Assembly (NCBI GenBank): GCA_963766295.1
Contig: CAVXYW010000002.1
Location: 1,612,001 to 1,676,000, forward strand
DNA: 64,000 nucleotides
Source: JBBDRJ01 sp963766295
GTDB lineage: Bacteria > Actinomycetota > JAICYB01
Direction of reading: 5' to 3'
The first letter of the stretch is position 1; the number at the start of each line of letters is the position of its first letter. The notes beneath the pieces were generated by a model, which was given only the letters and a program-made list of their open reading frames with translations, was not told the origin of the DNA and ran no database searches. Positions 9,050-17,979 of this stretch are shown piece by piece. A program made the translations under genes and the position numbers.

Positions 9050-10526
9050 AAGGGTCTTCCTCGGCGACCGGCTCCTCGGGAAGTCGGAGACTCTCCAAGA
9101 TCTCCGGATACTGCTCGACGGCTCGGTCGCTCGCATTGGTCGTGAGAGACGCAACCCAGAACGCGTCGTCTCTTTGCATGACGACGATGTCGAGGTCGGT
9201 TCCGTCCGGCTCCGAGAGAGCGAACCGCGTGCCGAGTCCGTCTGCAGCCGGAACCTCGCGGACATCGCGAGCATTTGGGGGGACCGCAAACCGATCGAAT
9301 CCTGAAGGCGATCCTCGCTCGAGCCGGACGAACTCGAGCGCCAGTCCCGCACCGGAGACTGTTTCTGCAGCCAGAACTACAACCGATCCTGTTTCGTCAG
9401 ATCCGGCGAATTCTGAGTCAACCGACGCTTCGTCGATCAGGTGCCAACCCGCCGGGAGATCAAGTCGAACCCCGCTGTCTTCCACGGTCAAGGGGCCGAG
9501 CGATAAAGCCGCGACGGCCGCAATCCCAAGCGAGGAGTTGAAAACGGCGTGTGCCGTTACCGACCCGGTGAGGCCGAACCGCCAATAGAGATATCCGAGC
9601 AGGAACCCAGCGAGCACGTAATAACGCAGCGCGAGAGGGTTGAGGTGCCAGAAGGAGAAGGCGACCGCTCCACTGAGTACGGCGGTCATCTGTCCCTTCG
9701 AACGAAGGGATTCGACGAACAGTCCCCGGAACAGCATCTCTTCGATAAAGGGAGCGGCGATGACCAGGGCGATCACCAGCACCGCCGTTGCTAGCCACGC
9801 TCTTTCGTAGATGGCCGCACCAACGCTCGGGTCAGATGAAAGGCGCCCTTCGATCAGTGAATTGAAACCGACGGCGATCGCCGCTGCACCCAGCCCCCAG
9901 ATCGCGCTCGTGACGATGGCGCGCGCGCGTGAGCCCACCAACACCTTCGGTTCGACGACACGACGCTCGAGTTGTCGTGTGACGATTAGACCAACCGCTC
10001 CGTAAAGCGCCAAGACCAGCCCGTTCGCGAATGTCATCAACCGCCCGATGTCGTCCGTATCCGTTGAATCGGCGCTTGCAAGAACAACCAGCGTCAGAAC
10101 GAGGACAAGAACACCGAGTCCGATCGCCGCGAAAACCGTGACGAGCACCGATCGCCGAGCCGCGTTCTCCCATGCGTTTTCTCCCACCACGGGGGTTACG
10201 TCGTCGGGCAGATCGACTTCTGAGGCCCGAGCGGCGCCGCGAGGCGGGTCGATACGGCGCAGCCACCGAATCGAGATGAGATCCGAGATCACGGCGACCC
10301 AGTTTAGGAACCCGAAGATGCTCCACCAGCCCTCAGTGACCGTCCTTCGAAGGAACTCGTGCGTCACAGCCAGTCCGTGGTCCCGGCACAACGGCGCCTT
10401 GAACGAGCGGAACCCGTTGAATACGACGAGGCCGATCTGACGCCGGGCGGCGATCAGACGCGTGGGACCACGTCCGCACACGATGCAGACGTCAGACGCG
10501 GGGTGCTTGCGGATTGGTTTGGCCAC
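9039..10526 (-). CDS. CPBP family intramembrane metalloprotease with N-terminal zinc-ribbon-like motif
   Basis: The 495-residue membrane protein has the CPBP (Rce1/Abi) motifs EEMLFRGLF, AFSFWHL and HAVFNSS, each in a hydrophobic helix. At the N-terminus CIVCGR and LCRDHG form a C-x2-C / C-x2-H pair that could bind zinc. Helices occupy roughly residues 130-345. A soluble C-terminal domain of about 140 residues follows with no family I recognise. The ATG at 10526 is the natural start. The role is unknown; relatives act in protein prenyl processing or bacteriocin immunity. Confidence 0.85.
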   Translation of the reverse strand: MAKPIRKHPASDVCIVCGRGPTRLIAARRQIGLVVFNGFRSFKAPLCRDHGLAVTHEFLRRTVTEGWWSIFGFLNWVAVISDLISIRWLRRIDPPRGAARASEVDLPDDVTPVVGENAWENAARRSVLVTVFAAIGLGVLVLVLTLVVLASADSTDTDDIGRLMTFANGLVLALYGAVGLIVTRQLERRVVEPKVLVGSRARAIVTSAIWGLGAAAIAVGFNSLIEGRLSSDPSVGAAIYERAWLATAVLVIALVIAAPFIEEMLFRGLFVESLRSKGQMTAVLSGAVAFSFWHLNPLALRYYVLAGFLLGYLYWRFGLTGSVTAHAVFNSSLGIAAVAALSLGPLTVEDSGVRLDLPAGWHLIDEASVDSEFAGSDETGSVVVLAAETVSGAGLALEFVRLERGSPSGFDRFAVPPNARDVREVPAADGLGTRFALSEPDGTDLDIVVMQRDDAFWVASLTTNASDRAVEQYPEILESLRLPEEPVAEEDPSRT

Positions 10527-10556
10527 AGGGCTTGTGTTGCGTAACGTTATCCGGCC

Positions 10557-11225
10557 TTACTCCGTTACGAGAGCGAAGGCCAAACCGTCGTAGCCCTTGC
10601 TACCGACCGTTTGAAGGATCGTCCCGTCGAGACGTTCATCGGCAGCCACCATCTCGTTGAAGCGCCGAACCCCTCGAACGTTTGGATCATCTGTTGATGC
10701 ATCAATCACTTCCCCGTTGCGAACTACATTGTCGGCCACGATCAACGTGCCCGGCCGCGCCAAACGCATGGTCAACGTCAGGTAATCGGGATAGCTCAAC
10801 TTGTCGGCGTCGATGAAGACGAGATCGAACGGCCCGGCTCCCTCTTCGATCAACTGCAGCAGCGTGTCGTGCGCCGGCCCGAGGCGGATGTCAACGAGTT
10901 CGGAAACGCCGGCTCGTTTGAGATTCCCGCGTGCGACCTCCGCCGCCTTCGCGTCGATCTCCAACGTGATCAGGCGGCCGTCGGTGGGAAGACTTCTGGC
11001 CAGCCAGATCGTGCTGAACCCACCAAGGGTGCCGATCTCTAGGATCGAACGAGCTCCGATCGCTTTAGCAAGCAGCATCAGAAGTTTTCCCTGGCTCGGA
11101 GAAACACTGATCTGCGGAAGGCCGGCTTCTTTGATCGATGCGAAAACGTAAGCCAGCGAATCGTCGGGCCCGACGAGGAGATCGTCGATGTAGTTGTCGA
11201 CTGCGTCCCAGCGCTCATTGCTCAT
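10557..11225 (-). CDS. class I SAM-dependent O-methyltransferase (caffeoyl-CoA OMT type)
   Basis: The protein is 222 residues from the ATG at 11225 (MSNERWDAV). It has the SAM motif LEIGTLGGFSTIW, acidic residue at LEIDAKA, and DLVFIDADKLSYPDY, which provides the metal ligands in this family, plus IVADNVVRNG. Family members methylate catechol-like hydroxyls using a divalent metal. An ATG four codons earlier is possible. It stands alone, divergent from the cupin gene. Confidence 0.9.
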   Translation of the reverse strand: MSNERWDAVDNYIDDLLVGPDDSLAYVFASIKEAGLPQISVSPSQGKLLMLLAKAIGARSILEIGTLGGFSTIWLARSLPTDGRLITLEIDAKAAEVARGNLKRAGVSELVDIRLGPAHDTLLQLIEEGAGPFDLVFIDADKLSYPDYLTLTMRLARPGTLIVADNVVRNGEVIDASTDDPNVRGVRRFNEMVAADERLDGTILQTVGSKGYDGLAFALVTE

Positions 11226-11321
11226 CGGATGCATCATGCCGCGCGGCGGCCTCGAGACGCGTCAAGGGGGCGTCCCGGGTATGGTCGAATCCGTGGCGTC
11301 CCAGGCCAGCTGGAGGCTTCA

Positions 11322-11765
11322 ATGACCGCGCCCATCGCTCTCGAGCCCGGAGCAGGAGAAGGGATGGACATCGGTCCAGTCCGCTTCGTGCTCAAGGCAG
11401 GTGGCGAAGAGACCCAAGGCACCTACTCGTTGGTTGAGGCGGAGGGACCTTGTTCGGCCACGCCGCACATACATCACGACCGCGAGGAGGCGTTTTTCGT
11501 CATAGAGGGGAGCGTCAGGTTCCTCGCCGGTGAGGGGCAAGTCGAGGCTCAACCCGGGTCTTTCCTGCTCGTCCCTCGCGAGACCTTGCATGGGTTCCGC
11601 GCAAATGGAGAGGCCCGGATGATCATCATCCATTCGCCAGCCGGATTCGAGGGCCTTTTCAGAAAGCTAGCCATGGCGATAAGTGAGAAAGAGTTCGATC
11701 TCGAGTTCCGGGACCGGCTTGCCAAGGAGTTCGGTGTGACGTACTTCGACGACGTTAAGTTCTGA
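11322..11765 (+). CDS. cupin-domain protein
   Basis: The 147-residue single cupin has both motifs: HIHHDREEAFFVIEGSVRF gives the metal-binding histidines and glutamate, and PGSFLLVPRETLHGFRANG gives the second. GGAGG lies seven bases before the ATG at 11322. It is 14 bp upstream of the SigX5-type sigma factor, so cotranscription is likely. Its function (isomerase, dioxygenase or sensor) cannot be set from sequence. Confidence 0.85.
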   Translation: MTAPIALEPGAGEGMDIGPVRFVLKAGGEETQGTYSLVEAEGPCSATPHIHHDREEAFFVIEGSVRFLAGEGQVEAQPGSFLLVPRETLHGFRANGEARMIIIHSPAGFEGLFRKLAMAISEKEFDLEFRDRLAKEFGVTYFDDVKF

Positions 11766-11779
11766 AGGGAGCTCTTTCG

Positions 11780-12769
11780 ATGACCGATATCGCCGCCGGC
11801 CGTACGCACAAAGCGGCTGCCGATCAGGACCACCTCGAGCAATATCGGGTCGAGCTGACCGCCTATTGCTACCGGATGCTCGGCTCCGGCTTCGAAGCCG
11901 AAGACGCCGTCCAGGAGACGATGCTTCGCGCGTGGCGCGGTCTCGAACAATTCGATGGACGGTCGTCGCTCCGAACGTGGCTCTACAAGATCGCCACGAA
12001 CATCTGCATCGACATGCTCAAGGGCCGGCAGCGCCGCGCTCTTCCCGTCGATATGGGTCCGTCTTCGAAAGCTGACGACACGCTGGCCGAGCCGCTGCCC
12101 GAAGCGACTTGGGTCGAGCCCATACCGGACGGTCGGGTCATACCGATCGGCGGAGATCCCGCAGAGCAGGTCGAGCTGAAGGACACGGTACGGCTCGCGT
12201 TCGTTACGGCCCTGCAGTACCTGCCACCCAAGCAGCGCACGGTTCTGATCCTTCGCGAAGTACTCCGGTGGAGTGCGATCGAGGTGGCCGGACTCTTGGA
12301 AACGTCGGTGGCTTCGGTCAACAGTGCTCTGCAGCGCGCGCGAGCGACCCTCGAAACGAAGGAAGAGCAGATCGGCCGGCCGACCGAACAGATCGGCAAG
12401 GACGAGAAGAAGCTACTCGCGCGCTACGTCGACGCCTTCGAGCGCTACGACATCGACTCGTTCGTATCCCTTCTGCACGAGGACGCAACGCAAGCCATGC
12501 CGCCGTACCCGATGTGGCTCGTCGGTCAGGAGGAGATCTCCCGATGGATGTTCGGCGCCGGCATCGGATGCAAAGGCTCCCGCTTGGTGCCTCTGGACGC
12601 GAACGGCGCTCCGGCCTTCGCCCAATACCGGCCCAGTCCGGATGGCGGCTATGAGGCCTTCAGCATTCACGTCCCGGAGTTCTCCGACGGACGGATCTGT
12701 CGCGCCAACTACTTCCTGGACACCAAGCTTTTTGCCTTGTTCGGACTGCCCGATCGACTAGAGGATTAG
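11780..12769 (+). CDS. ECF sigma factor of SigX5 type with SnoaL-like C-terminal domain
   Basis: The 329-residue protein has sigma region 2 (YCYRMLGSGFEAEDAVQETMLRAWR), region 4 (LPPKQRTVLILREVLRWSAIEVAGLLETSVASVNSALQRARATL) and then about 130 residues of NTF2/SnoaL-like fold ending in FALFGLP, which matches the SigX5 (TIGR02960) architecture. In such factors the C-terminal domain tunes activity in place of a separate anti-sigma factor. A VOC protein starts 2 bp downstream and a cupin lies upstream; this trio may be one unit. Confidence 0.92.
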   Translation: MTDIAAGRTHKAAADQDHLEQYRVELTAYCYRMLGSGFEAEDAVQETMLRAWRGLEQFDGRSSLRTWLYKIATNICIDMLKGRQRRALPVDMGPSSKADDTLAEPLPEATWVEPIPDGRVIPIGGDPAEQVELKDTVRLAFVTALQYLPPKQRTVLILREVLRWSAIEVAGLLETSVASVNSALQRARATLETKEEQIGRPTEQIGKDEKKLLARYVDAFERYDIDSFVSLLHEDATQAMPPYPMWLVGQEEISRWMFGAGIGCKGSRLVPLDANGAPAFAQYRPSPDGGYEAFSIHVPEFSDGRICRANYFLDTKLFALFGLPDRLED

Positions 12770-12771
12770 AC

Positions 12772-13185
12772 ATGGACTACAAGCTCGAGCTGGTTCTGAT
12801 GCCGGTGACGGACGTCGACCGGGCCAAGGAGTTCTACGTCGAGAAATGCGGTTTCAATCTGGACGTCGATCATCAGCCGAACGACAAGTTCCGCGTGGTA
12901 CAGATCACTCCACCGGGATCGGCGTGTTCATTCACCTTCGGGATCGGGATCACAGAAGCGACACCGGGATCGGTGATCGGGACCCATTTGGTCGTCACCG
13001 ATATCGAGGCGGCGCGCGAGGATCTCGTCGGACGCGGTGTCGACGTCAGCGACATACGCCACATGAACGTCGAGAAGGGGGAATGGGAACCGGGTCCGGA
13101 TCCCAACCACAGTGACTACAACTCTTTTGCAGACTTCAAAGATCCCGACGGCAATTCCTGGATCCTTCAGGAGAAGCGAAGCTAG
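12772..13185 (+). CDS. VOC family (glyoxalase-like) protein
   Basis: The 137-residue protein has the VOC beta-alpha-beta-beta-beta halves: ELVLMPVTDVDRAKEFYVEKCGF and GTHLVVTDIEAAREDLVGRGVDV, with the terminal DFKDPDGNSWILQE strand. These proteins are dioxygenases, isomerases or binding proteins. The start follows the sigma-factor stop by 2 bp, so they are coupled and the protein may belong to its regulon. The substrate is unknown. Confidence 0.88.
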   Translation: MDYKLELVLMPVTDVDRAKEFYVEKCGFNLDVDHQPNDKFRVVQITPPGSACSFTFGIGITEATPGSVIGTHLVVTDIEAAREDLVGRGVDVSDIRHMNVEKGEWEPGPDPNHSDYNSFADFKDPDGNSWILQEKRS

Positions 13186-13193
13186 ATCGGTTC

Positions 13194-14060
13194 TTACGAC
13201 CCCTGAAGCGTTTCGTGCGTACTCTCGCCGAAAGCTTCCTCGGCTCCGGCGCCGCCGTGCGCGCCCTCGTAGAACGTGGGCTCGATACCGAGCTTCTCAG
13301 CGAGCGCAACACCAGCGCGGAACGCTCCCTGTTCGCCCGATTCCTTGCCAACCCCGATGTGGATACGGGTGGGCGAGGCCTTGAGGGCATCGATGTCGGG
13401 GACGTATCTGCCGATCGGCATGAGTTCGTGCTCGAAGAAAAACTCGCCGTTGGCGGACATCCGCTCCATCATCTCGGCCATCTCGGGCGTCGGCTCGGTG
13501 GGCTCCCTTTGCCCGCTGTAGCTCGGCCCACCTTCCTCGACGGCTGCGCCGAACTTCCCGAAAGCCGCGAACACGCCTTCCTTGCGGTAGGTCTCTTGCA
13601 GGTCATTGAAGATCGCCCGCCATCTGTCGGCGTCGGGGAGCAGCTCCATCACGGGCGGTTCGTGTCCCACGAATGCCTTCACCTTGTCGCCGTGCCGAAC
13701 GACCAGCTCGAGTCCGATCGTTGCCCCACCCGAACTCCCAAGAACGTACGCAGGCTCCGCCTGCGAAACCTCTTCGATCAGAGCTGCGGCGTCATCGGCG
13801 TGCTGGGCAACGGAAACATCTTCGTCCCTGTTTTCAACTGTGCTTCGCGAGTGGCCACGCGGATCGTAGGTGACGACCGTGTAGCGATCGGCCAGCTGCT
13901 CGGCGAACGCCGTGAAGATGCCCGCTTCCGTAGGGCCGCCCGGGATCGCAAGAAGAACGGGACCCGACCCTCGGACCTCGTAATACAGGGTGGCGCCCCG
14001 CACCTTCAGCGTCTTGGCTTCCATCGTCTTGGCTCCTTGATCAGTGGTCTGGCTGGTCAT
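13194..14060 (-). CDS. alpha/beta hydrolase
   Basis: The 288-residue protein has the oxyanion segment LLAIPGGPTEAG, the nucleophile elbow LGSSGGATIG and late His in GAHGGAGA. It is a serine hydrolase with no clear substrate. The ATG at 14060 (MTSQTTDQ) has AGGGAG seven bases upstream and is better supported than an ATG 12 codons later. A longer frame runs upstream but would overlap the GNAT gene and has no family similarity. It converges with the VOC gene, 8 bp apart. Confidence 0.85.
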   Translation of the reverse strand: MTSQTTDQGAKTMEAKTLKVRGATLYYEVRGSGPVLLAIPGGPTEAGIFTAFAEQLADRYTVVTYDPRGHSRSTVENRDEDVSVAQHADDAAALIEEVSQAEPAYVLGSSGGATIGLELVVRHGDKVKAFVGHEPPVMELLPDADRWRAIFNDLQETYRKEGVFAAFGKFGAAVEEGGPSYSGQREPTEPTPEMAEMMERMSANGEFFFEHELMPIGRYVPDIDALKASPTRIHIGVGKESGEQGAFRAGVALAEKLGIEPTFYEGAHGGAGAEEAFGESTHETLQGS

Positions 14061-14169
14061 CTCGGATCTCCCTTTCATTTCCTTTTGGCCTTCTCGACTA
14101 TGCAGACGGTCTGGCCCGACAGAACTCATCGGTCGCGACCAGGACGGTCTCTGCCCGCGAGCCGCCGGG

Positions 14170-14625
14170 CTACTCGTCCTGCGTGGCCTTGGTGAAGGAC
14201 GGGTGTGAGGGATCAAACACCCAGGTCAGCATCAAGGACTCGTCGGTCTCGGTCGCTCCGCTTCCGCGATAGGTCCGCAGGGCTGCTTCGTTGTCGCCAC
14301 TTGTAAGCACCCACATCCCGTAGCAACCTCGTTCACGCGCCAGCTCGGCGAGCGCCGACGCCAACGCCCTCCCGACACCGGCGCGGCGGAACCTGTCATT
14401 CACACCGAGTTCGTAGAGGAACATCTCCGTCCCTTTGTCGGGATGAGTCACCTCTACGCCGGTCACCATCCCGGCCGGCTCGCCGTCCATGTACGCGATG
14501 CACAAGTGGTGACGCGGATCGTCGAGGAATGTATTCGCCCATTCCGCCCGTACCGCGTAATCGAAGAGACGGCTCGCAGCTACGACGTCGTCGACATCAC
14601 TCGATGACATCCATCGAAGCTCCAC
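14170..14625 (-). CDS. GNAT family N-acetyltransferase
   Basis: The 151-residue protein has the GNAT acetyl-CoA-binding segment LGVNDRFRRAGVGRALASALAELARERGC near residues 75-105 and a following NEAALRTYRGSGATE strand-helix. It probably acetylates a small molecule or protein amine. It lies between the hydrolase and the DUF2237 gene, all on the minus strand with short gaps. Confidence 0.85.
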   Translation of the reverse strand: MELRWMSSSDVDDVVAASRLFDYAVRAEWANTFLDDPRHHLCIAYMDGEPAGMVTGVEVTHPDKGTEMFLYELGVNDRFRRAGVGRALASALAELARERGCYGMWVLTSGDNEAALRTYRGSGATETDESLMLTWVFDPSHPSFTKATQDE

Positions 14626-14643
14626 CTCAAGAACGAGCCGCTG

Positions 14644-15042
14644 TCACGACTCGGTTTCGAGACCGCTCAGATCACTGGGGACGTCGACGGCATGCTCTTG
14701 AAGGATTTCCATCGGAATCAGCTCGAGCGCTTTTTCGTTGGTCGAGGCGAGGACCACGGGGGCTGCAACGCCGTCGTGGTGAGCCCGTAGCCAGTTCCTA
14801 GCGGTTACGCACCACCGGTCACCCGGGGACAGTCCGGGGAAGCGGTACTCGGGCATCGGTGTGCTGAGATCGTTCCCGATGCTCCGTTGATGCTCTAGGA
14901 ACTCAGCCGAGACAACTGCGCAGACCGTATGGCTGCCCGCATCTTCTGGACCCGTGTTGCAGCAGCCGTCACGGAAGAAGCCTGTGAGAGGGTCCTGGCT
15001 GCACTCCTCGAGCTCGCCGCCGAGCACGTTCCGTTCCACCAT
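14644..15042 (-). CDS. DUF2237 family protein
   Basis: The 132-residue protein matches the conserved pattern of DUF2237: NVLGGELEECS, DPLTGFFRDGCCNTGPEDAG, HTVCAVVSAEFLE and FPGLSPGDRWCVTARNW. Conserved Cys and Asp residues suggest metal or iron binding, but no function is established. Length and motif order fit the full-length family. It starts 18 bp upstream of the GNAT gene. Confidence 0.88.
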   Translation of the reverse strand: MVERNVLGGELEECSQDPLTGFFRDGCCNTGPEDAGSHTVCAVVSAEFLEHQRSIGNDLSTPMPEYRFPGLSPGDRWCVTARNWLRAHHDGVAAPVVLASTNEKALELIPMEILQEHAVDVPSDLSGLETES

Positions 15043-15083
15043 GCGGACAGTATCGTCCAGTACTCCCGGGAGTTAAAAGCCTT

Positions 15084-16928
15084 TCAAGACGGGACGGACT
15101 CGCTCGCCTGCCTCAGATCGAGCCCGCGCAGAGAACTCTCTTCACGCCACTGGTCGAGGATCTGGAAGAACGCGATGGAGCCGCCGCCGTAGAACCCGTT
15201 CTGGACCGCGAGATCGGAGACCATGCCTTCGTTGTTGTAGTAGCCCGGCGTGCAGCCCTCGAGAAACTGCCGTCCGAACCCTGCCACGCCGAGGATCGTG
15301 TCGACCCAGTGCTGCTCGGCCTCTTCGGTCACTTCCATCGACTCGATGTCGTTTTCCGTCGCGTGCTTCACGAGGTAAGCGATGTGCTTGGCCTGCTCGT
15401 CCAGCATGTGCGGGAAATTCACGGTGAATCCGCTCTGCTGGGGGCCCATGATGAAGCAGTTGGGAAAACCACGGCTGTGCATCCCGTGCAGAGTCCGGAC
15501 GCCGTCCGCCCATTTCTCGGTGAGCGTCGCGCCTTCTCGTCCGTACAGCTCGAATCCCGCGCGGCGCGTGTAATCGGTTCCAACTTCGAATCCCGTCGAA
15601 TAGACGATGCAGTCGAGCTCGTACTCCACGCCATCGGCAACGACACCCTTCTCGGTGATTGCCTCGACGCCTTTACCGTCCGTATCCACAAGCGTCACGT
15701 TCGGACGGTTGTAGGTATCTAGGTACTCGTCGTGGAAGCAGGGACGCTTGCAGAACTGCCGGTAGTACGGCTTTAACGACTCCGCCGTCTCGTCGTCGGT
15801 GACGACGGATTCAACGCGCGAGCGGATGGACTCCATCTTCTGGAAATCAGCAATCTCCATCGTTTTCATCAGCGTGGGTCCGTCGATCGGGCCGTCCGTG
15901 TCGCTGCGGACCAGCAACAGAAGGTTGCGGATGATGTCCGTCCAGCCATCGCTGACAAGGTCTTCGTCCTGGAATCCGCCGGTAACGAGGATGTTGAAGT
16001 TGTCCATGCGGTGCTTGTGCCAGCCCGGCTGAAGGCTCGAAGCCCACTCAGGGTCCGTCGGACGATTACCGCGCACATCGATCGACGACGGTGTGCGCTG
16101 GAAGACGAAGAGTTGCTCGGCCGTTTCACCGAGATGCGGGATGCACTGAACGGCCGTCGCTCCGGTGCCGATGATGCCGACGCGCTTGCCCGCCAAGCCG
16201 GTCAGATTCCCGTCGGAGGTTCCACCCGTGTAGTCGTAGTCCCACCTGCTCGTGTGGAACGAGTGGCCTTTGAAAGTCTCGATCCCCGGGATGCCCGGGA
16301 GCTTCGGACGATTGAGAGGGCCGGTCGGCATGCACACGAATCGCGCAAGAATCTCATCGCCGCGATTGGTTGAGACGACCCAGCGCGAGTCTTCGTCGTC
16401 CCAACGCATCTCGGAAACTTCGGTTTGGAAGCAGGCGTCCCGATAGAGGTCGTACTTCTCGCCGATCGCCCGGCAGTGCTGGAGGATCTCGGGCGCATGC
16501 ACGTACTTCTCGGACGGCACGTAGTCGAGCTCTTCGAGTAAAGGCATGTAGATGTAGGACTCGACGTCGCACATCGCGCCCGGATAACGGTTCCAGTACC
16601 AGGTGCCGCCGAAGTCACCGCCGCGCTCGATGATCCGGATGCCTTTGACGCCGGCCTCGCGGAGGCGGGCGCCGGCAAGAAGTCCGCCGAAACCGCCGCC
16701 GATGACGACGACGTCGATCTCGTCGGTGATCGAGTCGCGAGTGAAACCCGGTTCGACGTAGGGGTCTTCGACGTAGTGAGCGAATTGATCCTTCACTTCG
16801 ATGTACTGGGCGTTGCCTTCCGGACGAAGCCTCTTGTCCCGCTCCTGGCGATATTTTTCTCGCAGAGCGTCCGGATCGAAGCCCAGATCCTGTTGGGTCT
16901 CCGCGGGCGCCTGTTCTTCGATGGTCAT
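15084..16928 (-). CDS. Baeyer-Villiger monooxygenase (class B flavoprotein)
   Basis: The 614-residue protein has the FAD-binding GGGFGG at residues 77-82, the Baeyer-Villiger fingerprint FxGxxxHxxxW as FKGHSFHTSRW at 219-229, and a second nucleotide motif GIIGTGATA for NADPH. It is likely to turn ketones into esters or lactones. The ATG at 16928 gives MTIEEQAP; an upstream extension of 33 residues is hydrophobic and atypical. Upstream is a palindrome that looks like a TetR-type operator. An esterase for the ester product could be one of the nearby hydrolases. Confidence 0.93.
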   Translation of the reverse strand: MTIEEQAPAETQQDLGFDPDALREKYRQERDKRLRPEGNAQYIEVKDQFAHYVEDPYVEPGFTRDSITDEIDVVVIGGGFGGLLAGARLREAGVKGIRIIERGGDFGGTWYWNRYPGAMCDVESYIYMPLLEELDYVPSEKYVHAPEILQHCRAIGEKYDLYRDACFQTEVSEMRWDDEDSRWVVSTNRGDEILARFVCMPTGPLNRPKLPGIPGIETFKGHSFHTSRWDYDYTGGTSDGNLTGLAGKRVGIIGTGATAVQCIPHLGETAEQLFVFQRTPSSIDVRGNRPTDPEWASSLQPGWHKHRMDNFNILVTGGFQDEDLVSDGWTDIIRNLLLLVRSDTDGPIDGPTLMKTMEIADFQKMESIRSRVESVVTDDETAESLKPYYRQFCKRPCFHDEYLDTYNRPNVTLVDTDGKGVEAITEKGVVADGVEYELDCIVYSTGFEVGTDYTRRAGFELYGREGATLTEKWADGVRTLHGMHSRGFPNCFIMGPQQSGFTVNFPHMLDEQAKHIAYLVKHATENDIESMEVTEEAEQHWVDTILGVAGFGRQFLEGCTPGYYNNEGMVSDLAVQNGFYGGGSIAFFQILDQWREESSLRGLDLRQASESVPS

Positions 16929-16959
16929 TTGAATCCCCTCGCTGGATGCGGTCTGATCT

Positions 16960-16974
16960 GACAGTACCGCTGTC
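16960..16974. promoter_or_regulatory. palindromic operator candidate upstream of the BVMO gene
   Basis: GACAG-TACCG-CTGTC is an inverted repeat with 5-bp arms and a 5-bp spacer, 32-46 bp upstream of the BVMO start. This size and position fit a dimeric repressor such as a TetR-family protein. No adjacent TetR gene is seen, so the regulator would be encoded elsewhere. Confidence 0.45.
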
Positions 16975-17019
16975 GTATACAGGAAGAGACTAATCCACGG
17001 GTCCAACGAAGAAAACCCG

Positions 17020-17051
17020 AGGACCACCGGGAAAGACCGCCCGGTGGTCCT
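17020..17051 (-). terminator. intrinsic terminator of the arsR-SRPBCC operon
   Basis: A 12-bp perfect stem (AGGACCACCGGG / CCCGGTGGTCCT) encloses an 8-nt loop. On the minus strand it is followed by a T-rich run (TTTTC). It lies 18 bp after the SRPBCC stop and before the BVMO promoter, so it insulates the two units. Confidence 0.85.
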
Positions 17052-17068
17052 GTCTGAGTGGGTTGGTG

Positions 17069-17581
17069 CTACTTGAGCGAGATCGCCAGCTCCTCGAGCA
17101 GGTCGAAGCCGTCCTGCATGCCACCTTCCATGCCCGACTCAATGATCATGTCGCGCACTTCCTTCGTCGCGCACTCGGTGACGATCGTGAGCTGCGTCCT
17201 CCCGTCGACTTCGGTGAGCGTAAGTGTGTTCAGTGTGTAGTCCTCGTCGCTGAACTCGTGGCCTTCTGGGAACGCACCTTCGAACGTCTCGGTTGAGACG
17301 AGGCGTTCGTTGGGAACGATCTCCTTGTACTCGCCGTGGAAGGCGACTTCGAAGCCGCCGTCCGCGTCCATCACGTAGCGCCACTTGCCACCGACGCGCA
17401 GATCGACATCGCAGACCCTCATCGCGCCGCGCTTGGACGTCCACCAACGCGAGATCAGTTCCGGTGTCGTGTAGGCCTTGTAGACCAAGTGCTTCGGTGC
17501 GTCGAACTCCCGAGTGATCAGGATCTGCGTGTCGGTCGGGAGTGTCAGCACCGCGGTTCCACTACTCGTCACTGCCACCAT
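17069..17581 (-). CDS. SRPBCC/AHSA1 domain protein
   Basis: The 170-residue protein has the AHSA1-type helix-grip pattern: ILITREFDAPKHLVYKAYT, RWWTSKRGAMRVCDVDLRVGGKWRYVM and a C-terminal GMEGGMQDGFDLLEELA helix. The hydrophobic pocket binds a ligand, unknown here. It is the second gene of an ArsR-SRPBCC pair and overlaps the regulator by 20 bp, the arrangement usual for these pairs. A perfect terminator follows. Confidence 0.9.
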   Translation of the reverse strand: MVAVTSSGTAVLTLPTDTQILITREFDAPKHLVYKAYTTPELISRWWTSKRGAMRVCDVDLRVGGKWRYVMDADGGFEVAFHGEYKEIVPNERLVSTETFEGAFPEGHEFSDEDYTLNTLTLTEVDGRTQLTIVTECATKEVRDMIIESGMEGGMQDGFDLLEELAISLK

Positions 17582-17945
17582 CTCCTTCCTCCTTCCCCGT
17601 GAGCTCTTCTAGGAGCTCATCCAGTGCTTCGAACCGCTCCGTCCACAACCGCTCGTAATTCGAGACCCAGTCGTGGATCGGCTTCAGCGGCTGGCCGTTC
17701 AGCCGGTACATGCGTTGCCGCCCTTCCTCTCGTACATCCACCAGGCCAACTTCGCGAAGGACCCGCAGGTGCTTCGACACCTGGGGTTGGGCCAGACCGA
17801 GCAGGCCCACGAGGTCGTTAACCGCCCATTCGCGCCTCCGCTTCGCTGCGGCAAGGCCCTCGCCGGCGAGGACGTCCAGGATCTGCCGTCGCCGGGGCTC
17901 CGCCACCGCGTTGAACGCATCCGTCGTGGTCGCTGCTCGTGCCAT
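17562..17945 (-). CDS. ArsR-family winged-helix repressor
   Basis: The 127-residue protein has an ArsR winged helix: FNAVAEPRRRQILDVL, WAVNDLVGLLGLAQPQVSKHLRVLREVGLVDVREEGRQRMYRL. No metal-binding CVC motif is present, so it is the SRPBCC-linked subtype. The ATG at 17945 has no Shine-Dalgarno (TCCTCC precedes it), and a near-consensus promoter places the transcript start at or next to the ATG, so the mRNA is probably leaderless. A palindrome fills the promoter spacer, indicating autorepression. Confidence 0.92.
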   Translation of the reverse strand: MARAATTTDAFNAVAEPRRRQILDVLAGEGLAAAKRRREWAVNDLVGLLGLAQPQVSKHLRVLREVGLVDVREEGRQRMYRLNGQPLKPIHDWVSNYERLWTERFEALDELLEELTGKEEGDGGSDE

Positions 17946-17951
17946 GGAGGA

Positions 17952-17979
17952 ATCATATACCTATATAGGCATATGTCAA
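17952..17979 (-). promoter_or_regulatory. arsR promoter with overlapping palindromic operator (17954-17975)
   Basis: On the minus strand a perfect -35 TTGACA (17979-17974), 16-bp spacer and -10 TATGAT (17957-17952) end six bases before the ArsR ATG. Positions 17954-17975 form a 22-bp palindrome centred on CCTATATAGG with CATAT/ATATG arms, matching its reverse complement at 20 of 22 bases. It covers the entire spacer, so repressor binding would exclude RNA polymerase. Confidence 0.85.

Noticed and set aside
8381..9352. Long 323-codon frame opposite the cyclase-family gene
   Set aside because: Low-complexity Ser/Arg-rich translation; the sense gene has a clear metal motif.
13215..14195. 326-codon plus frame opposite the hydrolase
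   Set aside because: Antisense of a clear alpha/beta hydrolase; no domain.
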